Source of the DNA: Sphingobacterium sp. UGAL515B_05
GTDB taxonomy: Bacteria; Bacteroidota; Bacteroidia; Sphingobacteriales; Sphingobacteriaceae
DNA: 64,000 nt
Direction of reading: 5' to 3'
Assembly: GCF_033097525.1 (NCBI RefSeq)
Contig: NZ_CP109907.1
Location: 5,394,001-5,458,000, forward strand
Position numbers and translations under genes: made by a program. Shown piece after piece: positions 18,169 through 27,041 of the stretch. The notes under the pieces are model-generated. The model made no database searches, was not told the origin of the DNA, and saw only the letters and a program-made list of their open reading frames with translations. Position 1 is the first letter of the stretch; each line of letters starts with the position of its first letter.

Positions 18169-19125
18169 TTATTCGCCGCTTTCTTTAGCTGCCAAGTATC
18201 TTTCAGCTTCCAAGGCTGCCATACAACCTGTACCTGCAGCAGTGATTGCCTGACGGAAAATATTATCCTGAACATCACCACAAGCAAAAACACCCGGTAT
18301 ATTTGTCGCAGTACTATCTGGTTTTGTGATTAAATAACCTGTTTCATCCATATCCAGAATACCTGTGAAAAGCTCGGTATTAGGCTTATGCCCAATAGCA
18401 ACGAAGAAACCTGTTACTTCTAGATCTTTTTCGGACTGGTCTTTATTGTTAATAACACGTATTCCGGTCACCACTTGACCATCTCCTAAAACCTCTTTTG
18501 CCTCAGAATTGTAGTGAACTTCAATATTTGGCGTATTCATCACACGATGTACCATTGCTTTTGAGGCACGAAACTCGTCCCGACGAACCAACATATGTAC
18601 TTTTGAGCATAGTTTTGCAAGGTATGTTGCTTCCTCTGCCGCTGTATCCCCAGCACCAACAATAGCAACTTCTTGGTTTTTAAAGAAAAACCCGTCACAT
18701 ACAGCACATGCCGAAACACCAAAGCCGTTGTATTTTTGTTCAGATTCTAAGCCTAACCATTTTGCTGTAGCTCCTGTTGCAATAATCACTGTATCTGCGG
18801 TAACTTGTACTGTTCCATCGATCTCAACACGGTGTACCTCACCAGTAAAATCTACTTTAGTCACATATCCAAAACGCACTGAAGTTCCGAAGCGTTCAGC
18901 TTGCTCACGCAAATCTTCCATCATCACCGGTCCAGTAATACCTTTTGGATAACCAGGGAAATTGTCCACTTCAGTTGTTTGAGTCAACTGTCCTCCTGGT
19001 ACAATACCGGTATAAACGACTGGTTTCATATCCGCACGTGCAGCATAAATTGCTGCAGTATAACCTGCTGGCCCTGAACCAATAATCAAACACTGTACAT
19101 GCTCCACTTCTTGTTTGAATTCCAT
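18169..19125 (-). CDS. trxB: Thioredoxin-disulfide reductase
   Basis: The 318-residue flavoprotein has an N-terminal FAD motif (IIGSGPAGYTAAIYAAR, from residue 14), the redox-active CAVC pair (Cys140 and Cys143), and an NADPH motif VGAGDTAAEEA. The C-terminal FAD motif is GVFACGDV. It uses NADPH to reduce thioredoxin in the cytoplasm. It is the last gene of a minus-strand run that begins with gpsA, 28 bp after the exonuclease gene, and is followed by a strong hairpin. All key residues are present. Confidence 0.96.
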   Translation of the reverse strand: MEFKQEVEHVQCLIIGSGPAGYTAAIYAARADMKPVVYTGIVPGGQLTQTTEVDNFPGYPKGITGPVMMEDLREQAERFGTSVRFGYVTKVDFTGEVHRVEIDGTVQVTADTVIIATGATAKWLGLESEQKYNGFGVSACAVCDGFFFKNQEVAIVGAGDTAAEEATYLAKLCSKVHMLVRRDEFRASKAMVHRVMNTPNIEVHYNSEAKEVLGDGQVVTGIRVINNKDQSEKDLEVTGFFVAIGHKPNTELFTGILDMDETGYLITKPDSTATNIPGVFACGDVQDNIFRQAITAAGTGCMAALEAERYLAAKESGE

Positions 19126-19153
19126 AATCCTTTTTCTAAGCTATTAATTAAAG

Positions 19154-20107
19154 TTATTTTTTAAATTTATCTTGCAATCCTTTCAACATATCTAAAGAAA
19201 TGTTCTGTGACGCTTCTTCTTTTTGCTGATTGAATTCCTTTTTCGCAAGTTTTTTATCTTCTACAGAATGGGTGGCTGCTGCTTTTGCTTTTTGCTCACT
19301 CTTTTCCTTTTTATACCGATTCCAGATATTCTCTAAGACCTTCTTGGTATACAATGGAAAATCACCATTCTGCATCCAAGCGTAGTAACTAGGCTCCTGC
19401 TCAAATACTTCAATAATAGGTTTTCCTTTATGTTTACCAAAATTGATTGTTTCCAATCCTTCTGCATTATATACGAGACGACCGGCAAAATCTACCGGCT
19501 TGCTTAGGTTGGTAAACGCATGAAGGGCTTCGACATCGTTCACTACTGGATAAGATACGACACCATGTTTATCTTCAAATGCTGCCCCTTCATATTTCGT
19601 CAACTGCGCTTTCAATACTTCATATGTTGCGCGAACATCAGCTTCAGCCGTATGTGCATTTTCAAGATTTTCATTGCAGTAAAACTTGTATGCCGCTTTC
19701 AACGTTCGTTGTTCCATTTGATGGAAAATGTTCTGAACATCTACAAATGCCCTTCCCTCCAATGAAAAATCAACGCCCGCCCGCAAAAACTCTTCCATAA
19801 GCATAGGGACATCGAATTTATTGGAATTATATCCCGCCAGATCTCCATCCGCAATAAAAGCCGCAAGCTCCACTGCAATTGCTTTAAAATTAGGAGCATC
19901 CTTCACATCTTCATCATAAATACCATGAAAAAAAGAGGATTCTGCGGGAATAGGTATTTCTGGATTGATCTTCTTTGTATAGACTGTTTCTTCACCATTG
20001 GGCATCACTTTCAAAAATGATACTTCCACAATACGATCGGTCGCCACATTAACACCTGTAGTTTCCAAATCGAAAAATACCAATGGTCTTTTTAATTTTA
20101 ATTCCAT
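19154..20107 (-). CDS. DEDDh 3'-5' exonuclease with ExoX-like C-terminal domain
   Basis: From the ATG at 20107 the product has 317 residues; an upstream extension to 20146 lacks family similarity. The N-terminal 180 residues are a DnaQ-like exonuclease with DLETTG, HGI, LAGYNSNKFDVPML and HTAEADVRATYEV, giving all four acidic residues and the His. The C-terminal part (FGKHKGKPIIEVF, then YAWMQNGDFP) matches the small domain seen in ExoX-like and DUF3820 proteins. A Lys-rich tail follows. It probably acts in DNA repair or proofreading; whether it joins DNA polymerase III is unknown. Confidence 0.88.
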   Translation of the reverse strand: MELKLKRPLVFFDLETTGVNVATDRIVEVSFLKVMPNGEETVYTKKINPEIPIPAESSFFHGIYDEDVKDAPNFKAIAVELAAFIADGDLAGYNSNKFDVPMLMEEFLRAGVDFSLEGRAFVDVQNIFHQMEQRTLKAAYKFYCNENLENAHTAEADVRATYEVLKAQLTKYEGAAFEDKHGVVSYPVVNDVEALHAFTNLSKPVDFAGRLVYNAEGLETINFGKHKGKPIIEVFEQEPSYYAWMQNGDFPLYTKKVLENIWNRYKKEKSEQKAKAAATHSVEDKKLAKKEFNQQKEEASQNISLDMLKGLQDKFKK

Positions 20108-20177
20108 GCTGGATAATACGCTTTTTATCAAAAACCAAAAATACAAAGTAGTATTCGATTTTTGTAGTCTAAGAAAT

Positions 20178-21500
20178 TTAATTTACAACCGCTTGATGAA
20201 CTGATTCAGCTTGACTGATTTTCCCAACAACAACTTTCACCATTGCATCAAAGTCCAGGTATTTATTGGCAAGATCACGCACCTTCTCTGGCGACATGTT
20301 TCGGATCTGTTCCATATAATAGGAATAATACGATAATGTCATCCCATTTAACAAAACACTTTTAAACTTGTCTGCATGCGAAAAGATACTTTCCAATGAA
20401 CCCAACATAGAACCTTCCATATAGGTTTTAACGAGATTCACCTCTTCATCGGAGGCCAATGTTGTTTTCAACAAATTAATCTCCTTTTCTATTTCTGTCA
20501 AGGTTGCATGCGTTACATCTACCCCTACTTCGGTTACAATGGTCATAAAACCAGTATGCTTCAAGGTTGCGACCGCCGAACCGATACTATAGGTATACCC
20601 TTTTTCTTCACGAATATTGCGCATCAGACGGGAACCAAAAAAACCACCTAATAAAGTATTGACAAACTGTAGTGCAGGATAATCAGGATGTGTCCTTCCA
20701 ATCGTCTGGCAACCTAAACGAATGGCTGACTGCAATGCATTTTCTTTTTCTTCGTAAACCAGATCATTAGATCCTTGCGCCAAAACAGGCCCATTCAAAG
20801 AAGAGTCAATAGCTGCTCCTTTCCAATCTACACCAAAAATTTGTTCCAGTTCTTGCAACAGCTCATCCGAAACATTACCTGAAACAATTAAGGTACAGTT
20901 ACTAGGAACAATTTCCTGCTGGTACAATTCGATCAACTGCGCACGTGTAATCGCATCATAATCTTCCAGTTTTGGTGTACGCCCGTAACGATTATTCTTA
21001 CCGAAGATCAAGTTATAGAATTTACGTCGCGCCAAATAATCATTTTTCTGAATAGAAACTTGAAACTTTTGCTTGTTATTACGCAAATAGGTATCTAACT
21101 CCTGTTGCGGAATAGATGCCGCTGTCAGAATATCTTTTACAAGCGGCAAGAGGACCTGACTGTGCCTGTTCAATGTATAAAGCGACAAAGAAGTTACGTC
21201 AAAAGAGTATTCAGGGACAAGAAATGCACCGTAGAAATCTACTTTATCTGCAATCTCTGCACTGGACATGGTATGTGTCCCCTCTTTAAGTAAGGCGCTT
21301 AAAGCACTATTTAACAACGGGTTTTCAATCTGCCCGTCAAGATAGGTATTCTCAAAGATCCATTCTATCCGCACCAGCTCCTGCTCGGGCGAATGGAAAA
21401 CATAGACAGGCAATCCGTTTGCAAACTGCTTCTTGATTGGCTCTTTCAAACTTATATTTCCAATTTCACGGAACTCAGGTGCTTTTGTTCTATCCAACAT
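20178..21500 (-). CDS. M16 family peptidase-like protein, non-catalytic partner
   Basis: The 440-residue protein has the M16 (insulinase/processing-peptidase) fold but shows no HxxEH zinc motif in its N-terminal half. Conserved C-terminal-type segments are present: GFFGSRLMRNIREEKGYTYSIGS. Such subunits pair with a catalytic M16 protein. The gene overlaps the upstream catalytic M16 gene by 11 bp, a strong hint of translational coupling and complex formation. No signal peptide is seen, so the complex is probably cytoplasmic. Substrate unknown. Confidence 0.9.
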   Translation of the reverse strand: MLDRTKAPEFREIGNISLKEPIKKQFANGLPVYVFHSPEQELVRIEWIFENTYLDGQIENPLLNSALSALLKEGTHTMSSAEIADKVDFYGAFLVPEYSFDVTSLSLYTLNRHSQVLLPLVKDILTAASIPQQELDTYLRNNKQKFQVSIQKNDYLARRKFYNLIFGKNNRYGRTPKLEDYDAITRAQLIELYQQEIVPSNCTLIVSGNVSDELLQELEQIFGVDWKGAAIDSSLNGPVLAQGSNDLVYEEKENALQSAIRLGCQTIGRTHPDYPALQFVNTLLGGFFGSRLMRNIREEKGYTYSIGSAVATLKHTGFMTIVTEVGVDVTHATLTEIEKEINLLKTTLASDEEVNLVKTYMEGSMLGSLESIFSHADKFKSVLLNGMTLSYYSYYMEQIRNMSPEKVRDLANKYLDFDAMVKVVVGKISQAESVHQAVVN

Positions 21501-22749
21501 GTACAGCCTCCTCTTCTTTTGATTTATACATTAATATAGAAGCATTCTCGGGTCTAAAAATAGCCTGAGCTTGCTGTTGAACTTCCTCGGCACTCACCGA
21601 TAAATATTTTGAGACCTCCGTGTTAATGCCATCTGCATCACCCAGCAACTCATGGAAAGCCAAGTTCATGGCTTTATCCAAAATAGATAGTTCCGCAAAA
21701 ACATTTGTCGATTCGATCTTATTCTTTACTTTTTCCAATTCAGCTGCAGGTACCAACTCGGATTTTATGACCTCCAATTCGGCCCAAACCGCACGTTCAG
21801 CTTCTTCTAGCGAGATGCCTTCCGATGGTTTTCCTTCAATGACAAAGAGGTTATTGTCGATACTTCCCATGACATAGGCGTTTATTTCACTAAATAACTG
21901 CCCCTCTTTTACCAATCGACGATACAAACGTGAGGAAGATCCTCTTGATAAAATATCGGACAAAAGGTCCATTGCGAAATACCCTTCTTCCAATCTTGCG
22001 GGGCCATGAAATGCCATGTATAGTGCATCTAGAGGCACGTCTGCCCAAGTCGTCTCACGCCTTATCTCCGTTTGCACCGGCTCTTTAGGCAATTGACGAT
22101 TATATTTCTCGCCAGCTTCAATATCGCCAAACCACTTTTGGCTCAAAGCCTTTACTTCTTCAAAGTGTACATCTCCCGAAACAACCATAATTGCACTCTG
22201 TGGATTATAATGTAATTTGAAGAAAGCTTTTACATCTTCCATGGTAGCCTCTTCAATGTGGCTTAACTCTTTTCCGATGGTCGCCCAGCGATAAGGATGT
22301 ACCTGATACGCTAATGGTCGCAATTTGAGCCAGGCATCGCCATAAGGTTGGTTCAAATAACGCTGTTTGAACTCTTCGCTCACGACATTTCGTTGCACCT
22401 CAAGGCTCTGTGCTGAAAAAGCCAGACTTAACATCCGGTCCGACTCAAGCCACAATGCTGTTTCGAGATTTGAGGAAGGCAAGGTAATGTAGTAATTTGT
22501 GATGTCGTTGCTTGTAAAAGCATTATTTTCACCACCTACTTTTTGCAATTCGGTATCGAAGTTCGGAATATTGATACTTCCACCAAACATCAGGTGTTCA
22601 AATAAGTGTGCAAATCCGGTCTGTTCCGGAGACTCATCCCTCGCGCCGACATCATACAAGATATTGACACAAGCCATGGCCGTATTATGATCCTCGTGTA
22701 CCAATACACGCAGGCCGTTTTCTAACGTAAATTTTTGATAAGAAACCAT
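21490..22749 (-). CDS. M16 family zinc metallopeptidase, catalytic subunit
   Basis: A 419-residue M16 peptidase with the inverted zinc motif HLFEH (His48, Glu51, His52) and a downstream acidic region (LESDRM) that supplies the third ligand in this family. SRGSSSRLYRRLVKEGQLFS marks the second half. It degrades peptides, possibly signal peptides or misfolded fragments. It overlaps the non-catalytic M16 gene by 11 bp and follows hemF by 20 bp. No secretion signal is visible. Family certain; physiological substrate unknown. Confidence 0.93.
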   Translation of the reverse strand: MVSYQKFTLENGLRVLVHEDHNTAMACVNILYDVGARDESPEQTGFAHLFEHLMFGGSINIPNFDTELQKVGGENNAFTSNDITNYYITLPSSNLETALWLESDRMLSLAFSAQSLEVQRNVVSEEFKQRYLNQPYGDAWLKLRPLAYQVHPYRWATIGKELSHIEEATMEDVKAFFKLHYNPQSAIMVVSGDVHFEEVKALSQKWFGDIEAGEKYNRQLPKEPVQTEIRRETTWADVPLDALYMAFHGPARLEEGYFAMDLLSDILSRGSSSRLYRRLVKEGQLFSEINAYVMGSIDNNLFVIEGKPSEGISLEEAERAVWAELEVIKSELVPAAELEKVKNKIESTNVFAELSILDKAMNLAFHELLGDADGINTEVSKYLSVSAEEVQQQAQAIFRPENASILMYKSKEEEAVHVG

Positions 22750-22769
22750 CTGATTTTTCTTCGATGTTT

Positions 22770-23666
22770 TTAAATCCAGTTTATACCTTTTCGTAGTAAA
22801 GCTAAGGTTTTGGCTTCTTCTGAGCCTTCTTCAGGACGATAATCGTACACCCAATTGGCCTGGGCAGGTAGACTCATCAGTATCGACTCAATTCGACCAT
22901 TCGTTTCAAGTCCAAATTTAGTCCCCGAGTCCCATACCAAGTTAAATTCGACGTAGCGTCCGCGACGGATTAACTGCCAATTTTTTTGTTGATCAGTAAA
23001 GGTTTTATGTCGATTTTTCTCGACCAAAGCGGTGTAGGTTGGTGCAAACGTACGGCCAAGATCACACGAAAAAGCAAAAATATCCTCCATGCTCATCCCT
23101 GTTTTTTCCGTATTCAACTTATCGTAAAATACACCTCCTATTCCCCGTGTTTCCTGGCGGTGTCGGATATAAAAATAATCATCCGCCCAATTTTTAAATT
23201 TTTCATAGAAAGTAGTATCATGACGATCACATACATCTTTCAGCTGCTGATGAAAATAACGGGCATCCTCTTCATCGACATAATGCGGCGTTAAATCGAT
23301 TCCACCACCAAACCAACGAATCTGATCGTTTAGTTCAAAATAGCGGATATTCATGTGTATAATAGGGACTAAGGGATTATTGGGATGAATGACGATGGAT
23401 ACTCCGGTCGCAAAAAAATCATCTTCTTCTACAGCAAATGATTTCTTGATTGCTTCGGGTAATTTGCCATAGACAGACGAAAAGTTAACACCTCCCTTTT
23501 CCAAAATTTGACCATTCTGAATGATCCTGGTACGACCTCCGCCACCACCTTCACGTTCCCACAATTCTTCTTCAAAGCGCGCCGATCCATCTAATTTCTC
23601 CAGCGCCTGACATATTTCGTCCTGAATTTCTTTATAAGCTAAAGCAATCGCTTCTTTTGTTATCAT
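22770..23666 (-). CDS. hemF: Oxygen-dependent coproporphyrinogen III oxidase
   Basis: At 298 residues this matches the usual HemF length. Typical segments are EGGGGGRTRI, NFSSVYG, VIHPNNPLVPIIHMNIRYFE, WFGGGIDLTPHYVDEEDARYFH and RGRYVEFNLVWDSGTKFGL. It converts coproporphyrinogen III to protoporphyrinogen IX using O2 in heme synthesis, implying aerobic growth. It sits between gpsA (20 bp upstream) and the M16 pair (20 bp downstream), in a likely long housekeeping operon. Confidence 0.97.
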   Translation of the reverse strand: MITKEAIALAYKEIQDEICQALEKLDGSARFEEELWEREGGGGGRTRIIQNGQILEKGGVNFSSVYGKLPEAIKKSFAVEEDDFFATGVSIVIHPNNPLVPIIHMNIRYFELNDQIRWFGGGIDLTPHYVDEEDARYFHQQLKDVCDRHDTTFYEKFKNWADDYFYIRHRQETRGIGGVFYDKLNTEKTGMSMEDIFAFSCDLGRTFAPTYTALVEKNRHKTFTDQQKNWQLIRRGRYVEFNLVWDSGTKFGLETNGRIESILMSLPAQANWVYDYRPEEGSEEAKTLALLRKGINWI

Positions 23667-23686
23667 CTACTCTATTGCTACTTTTA

Positions 23687-24691
23687 TTATGTTAATTTTT
23701 CGCTTAATGCTTGAATAATTTTAGATGCAGGTAGGTGTTCATACAAAATTTGGTGCACGGCATCGCATATAGGTAATTCCACTGCATATTTTTTTGCATA
23801 TTCCTGAATACATGCCGAAGCGTAATACCCTTCAGCCACCATATTCATTTCCAATTGAGCAGATTGTACACTGTAGCCCTTTCCAATCATATTTCCAAAG
23901 GTTCTATTTCGGCTGAATTGGGAATAGGCTGTTACCAAAAGATCCCCTAAGTAAGCCGAAGTATTCACATCCCGGGAAGTATCACCGTCCACTTTACCGA
24001 CGAAACGACGCATTTCGCGAATTGCATTGGATACCAGCACAGCTTGAAAATTATCTCCGTAACCTAAGCCATGGCAGATACCACCCGCCAAAGCATATAT
24101 ATTTTTCAATACTGCACCAAATTCTATCCCTAGAACATCTTCCGACAGAATCGTCTTAATGACCCTCGAAGATAAAAAGGAAGCAACCAATGCAGCACTA
24201 TCCAGGTTTTTACAGCCGAACGTTAAATAAGACAATTTGCCTAAGGCAACTTCCTCCGCATGGCATGGACCACCAACCACACAAATCTGTTCAATATCTA
24301 CCTCATAACGTTGCTCCAAAAACTCACCGATAATCAAATTATCTTTGGGAATAATCCCCTTAATGGCTGAAACAACAATTTTATTTCTAAAATCTTCCTT
24401 CGTCACATTTGCCAGTGCATCCTTCAAATAAGCTGCAGGCGTATTTAAAATGACAATGTCCGAATTCGTAATTACATTTTTTGCATCGGTATCAATCGTT
24501 GTTATACTAAGATCAACTGAAACACTACTCAGATAAGTCGGGTTGTGTTTGAATTTTTGAATATATTCCGCATCTTCTTCCTTTCTTACCCACCAAAAAA
24601 TATGCTTATCTTGGTCATTTTCGCATAGCATCTTGATCATAGCCGTAGCCCAACTTCCGCTACCAATTATACCAATCTTTTTCCCCTGCAT
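23687..24691 (-). CDS. gpsA: Glycerol-3-phosphate dehydrogenase [NAD(P)+]
   Basis: The 334-residue protein starts with the nucleotide-binding motif GIIGSGSWATAM. The catalytic Lys lies in SAIKGI, and GGPCHAEEVA and FGAVLKNIYALAGGICHGLGYGDN are hallmark segments. It reduces dihydroxyacetone phosphate to sn-glycerol 3-phosphate for phospholipid synthesis. It heads the minus-strand run gpsA-hemF-M16-M16-exonuclease-trxB. Confidence 0.96.
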   Translation of the reverse strand: MQGKKIGIIGSGSWATAMIKMLCENDQDKHIFWWVRKEEDAEYIQKFKHNPTYLSSVSVDLSITTIDTDAKNVITNSDIVILNTPAAYLKDALANVTKEDFRNKIVVSAIKGIIPKDNLIIGEFLEQRYEVDIEQICVVGGPCHAEEVALGKLSYLTFGCKNLDSAALVASFLSSRVIKTILSEDVLGIEFGAVLKNIYALAGGICHGLGYGDNFQAVLVSNAIREMRRFVGKVDGDTSRDVNTSAYLGDLLVTAYSQFSRNRTFGNMIGKGYSVQSAQLEMNMVAEGYYASACIQEYAKKYAVELPICDAVHQILYEHLPASKIIQALSEKLT

Positions 24692-24779
24692 GTCTTTAAT
24701 TTGTTTTCGATAGCAAATATACTTATTTACTCCTTAGATATACGATTCACACGGTGAGATATGATACTTTCGTTACTTT

Positions 24780-25115
24780 CTAAGTGAATAAGCGTTGCCA
24801 AAAGCCTATTTTCAAACCGACATAATATTCTTTATCTTCTAATTTTACGGGGTAAACAGTAATAAAATCATGCTGGTCAGGATTACCTCTACCTGAAATT
24901 AAATCAAATTCGTGGCGATGAAAAGGACAGATTACTTTTCCACGCTCACACCAGCCATTTTTCAGTGGTGCTCCAGCATGAGGGCATTTTCGGGAGAAAG
25001 CATAGAGTTTGTCTTCAAACCACGTTATACAAATAATTTTTCCACCGAATTTATGTTCGCTGATGCCCTGATTTTTCAGAAAATCGGCATGTTCAATTTT
25101 GTACCAATGAACCAT
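24780..25115 (-). CDS. Rieske [2Fe-2S] domain protein
   Basis: A 111-residue single-domain Rieske protein. The two cluster-ligand motifs are CPH (Cys44, His46) and CPFH (Cys63, His66), spaced as in ferredoxin-type Rieske proteins, followed by HEFDLISG. It has no membrane segment, so it is probably a soluble electron carrier or assimilatory-type ferredoxin. It lies between gpsA (89 bp away, same strand) and divergent ychF. Partner enzyme unknown. Confidence 0.88.
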   Translation of the reverse strand: MVHWYKIEHADFLKNQGISEHKFGGKIICITWFEDKLYAFSRKCPHAGAPLKNGWCERGKVICPFHRHEFDLISGRGNPDQHDFITVYPVKLEDKEYYVGLKIGFWQRLFT

Positions 25116-25149
25116 TCGACAAGATAGCTAAAAATTACAGTGAATTTTC

Positions 25150-25157
25150 TATCTTTG
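25150..25157 (+). promoter_or_regulatory. Candidate ychF -7 box (TAnnTTTG)
   Basis: TATCTTTG fits the Bacteroidota -7 consensus and lies 27 bp before the ychF ATG. No TTG is found at the expected -33 position. Confidence 0.35.
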
Positions 25158-25183
25158 TGCAATTTCAAAAATTTGCACTATAT

Positions 25184-26284
25184 ATGGCTTTACAATGCGG
25201 TATCGTAGGTTTACCAAACGTCGGTAAATCAACATTATTTAACTGTTTGTCGAACGCGAAAGCGCAAGCGGCTAACTTTCCATTTTGTACAATTGAACCA
25301 AATGTTGGGGTAATTACCGTACCGGATGCCCGTCTCAATAAATTAGCTGAATTAGTCAACCCACAACGTGTTGTTCCAAATACAATCGAGATCGTCGACA
25401 TCGCAGGTCTTGTAAAAGGAGCTTCGAAAGGCGAAGGCTTAGGCAACCAATTCTTAGGAAATATTCGTACAACCAATGCTATTATTCACGTTTTAAGATG
25501 TTTTGACGACGGAAACGTGATCCACGTTGATGGTTCGGTAGACCCGATCAGAGATAAAGAAATCATTGACACCGAATTACAGCTTAAGGATTTGGACACT
25601 GTTGTAAAACGTATCCAAAAGGTTGAAAAAATGGCTAAAACAGGCGGCGACAAAGACGCAAAAAGAACATTTGACATCCTATCGATCGTTAAAGATCATC
25701 TTGAGGCAGGCAAATCTGCACGGACTGCAGCGATAGAAGCTGAAGATTTTGAGTTTATTCAGGATTTAGCATTATTGACCGCTAAACCTGTACTTTATGT
25801 ATGTAATGTAGATGAAGGCTCCGTCAACACAGGAAACGCGTATGTCGAACGTGTTAAGGAAGCTGTAAAAGACGAAAAAGCTGAAGTATTGATTATCTCT
25901 GCGCAGATCGAATCCGAAATTGCACAACTGGAAAGCTACGAAGAACGCAAAATGTTCTTAGATGATCTTGGCCTTGAAGAATCTGGGGTACACAAGCTGA
26001 TCCGTGCCGCATATTCGCTTTTAAATCTGGCAACTTATTTTACTGCTGGTGTACAAGAAGTCCGCGCTTGGACGATTGAGAACGGATTTACAGCTCCTCA
26101 GGCTGCAGGTGTCATCCACACAGATTTCGAAAAAGGATTTATCCGCGCGGAAGTAATTAAGTATGACGATTTCGTCACGCTTGGCTCCGAAAATGCAGTA
26201 AAAGAAGCTGGAAAATTATCAGTGGAAGGAAAAACATATATTGTCCAAGATGGCGATATCATGCACTTCCGTTTTAACGTATAA
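25184..26284 (+). CDS. ychF: Redox-regulated ATPase/GTPase YchF (OLA1 family)
   Basis: From the ATG at 25184 the protein is 366 residues, the typical YchF length; the upstream ATG at 25157 adds nine non-conserved residues. The N-terminal MALQCGIVGLPNVGKSTLFN carries the P-loop, with VDIAGLVKGASKGEGLGNQFL as switch II. A coiled-coil insert and the C-terminal TGS domain (GDIMHFRFNV at the end) follow. YchF binds ribosomes and hydrolyses ATP in stress control. It is followed by a strong terminator. Confidence 0.96.
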   Translation: MALQCGIVGLPNVGKSTLFNCLSNAKAQAANFPFCTIEPNVGVITVPDARLNKLAELVNPQRVVPNTIEIVDIAGLVKGASKGEGLGNQFLGNIRTTNAIIHVLRCFDDGNVIHVDGSVDPIRDKEIIDTELQLKDLDTVVKRIQKVEKMAKTGGDKDAKRTFDILSIVKDHLEAGKSARTAAIEAEDFEFIQDLALLTAKPVLYVCNVDEGSVNTGNAYVERVKEAVKDEKAEVLIISAQIESEIAQLESYEERKMFLDDLGLEESGVHKLIRAAYSLLNLATYFTAGVQEVRAWTIENGFTAPQAAGVIHTDFEKGFIRAEVIKYDDFVTLGSENAVKEAGKLSVEGKTYIVQDGDIMHFRFNV

Positions 26285-26310
26285 CCATCCCGCCTGTTCA
26301 AACAGGTAAA

Positions 26311-26357
26311 CATAAAAAAGAGGCGAACACTTCAAAAGTATTCGCCTCTTTTTTATG
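26311..26357 (+). terminator. Rho-independent terminator after ychF
   Basis: A long stem (AAAAAAGAGGCGAA with TTCGCCTCTTTTTT, extended inward with one mismatch) flanked by A- and T-runs starts 27 bp after the ychF stop. Its symmetry would also allow minus-strand termination. Confidence 0.88.
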
Positions 26358-26610
26358 CTTTATCATCTCCTTTTTTATTGTCAAAACTATGCCCCACCCA
26401 GCGGACGGGCTATTATCAAATTCGCCCTGTAAGCACAGTGAGTCCACCATGAGTCCACGTTGAGTCCACCGTTTTATTGTACAGTCACCATGCTCTCACC
26501 GTAGTCGAACCCCGCTCACAGGGCGAAGTAAACACTTCACCGTTGTTAAGCAGCCCCATAGAAGCCTCTACTTAAAACACTTTTACGTTAAGCAAGGGTT
26601 ACACTGCTTG
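26358..26610. other. Intergenic region between convergent ychF and DUF2892 gene
   Basis: No gene is seen. The region is notable for its higher GC content than nearby spacers and for the 11-bp-period array at 26438-26522. Confidence 0.5.
26438..26522. repeat. Degenerate tandem array with 11-bp period
   Basis: Three near-identical 11-mers (GTGAGTCCACC, ATGAGTCCACG, TTGAGTCCACC; 26438-26470) are followed after 8 bp by GTACAGTCACC, ATGCTCTCACC, GTAGTCGAACC and CCGCTCACAGG (26479-26522). The reverse complement of the first units (GGTGGACTCAC) shares the GGACT core of the array at 9139-9215. Confidence 0.7.
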
Positions 26611-26907
26611 TTATTTAACAAAATAGCGATGCTCAATCACCTCTACTTTTTTGATATCCTTATCTTCCAATACTTTCTTAACATCACAATGCCCCGTTAC
26701 GCCACGATAAATCAAAGCGCCACCGAGCGTTAGGCCAGACAATCCGGTAAGTGGCGATTTAAACAGTTTTTTAACACCCAAGCCCAATATGAATCCACCG
26801 GCAATCACCGACAAAACACGCTCAGAGGTGCCAATATTTTCTTCGATACAATCGTCTTCGATCTTCGTTTTTATCTTATCAAATGCAAAGTTTAGTAGGT
26901 TACTCAT
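26611..26907 (-). CDS. DUF2892/YgaP-transmembrane-like small protein
   Basis: The 98-residue product has two hydrophobic segments (VLSVIAGGFILGLGVK and LSGLTLGGALIYRGVTGHC). This fits the inner-membrane DUF2892 domain: an N-terminal NIGTSERVLSVIAGG motif and the ending GVTGHC. Members are small membrane proteins of unknown function. A charged C-terminal tail follows. It is transcribed toward ychF with the repeat array between. No operon partner. Confidence 0.78.
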   Translation of the reverse strand: MSNLLNFAFDKIKTKIEDDCIEENIGTSERVLSVIAGGFILGLGVKKLFKSPLTGLSGLTLGGALIYRGVTGHCDVKKVLEDKDIKKVEVIEHRYFVK

Positions 26908-27041
26908 AATTATCTCTATTTTTTTATCGTCTATCTTATAAACAAATGGTCTCCTAAAAAAGTTTAGGAATAGAATAATAGTTTTTTATGTTGTTTCTCC
27001 GACGACATCTCTTATATTCGTATTTATCAAATTAGAAATAC

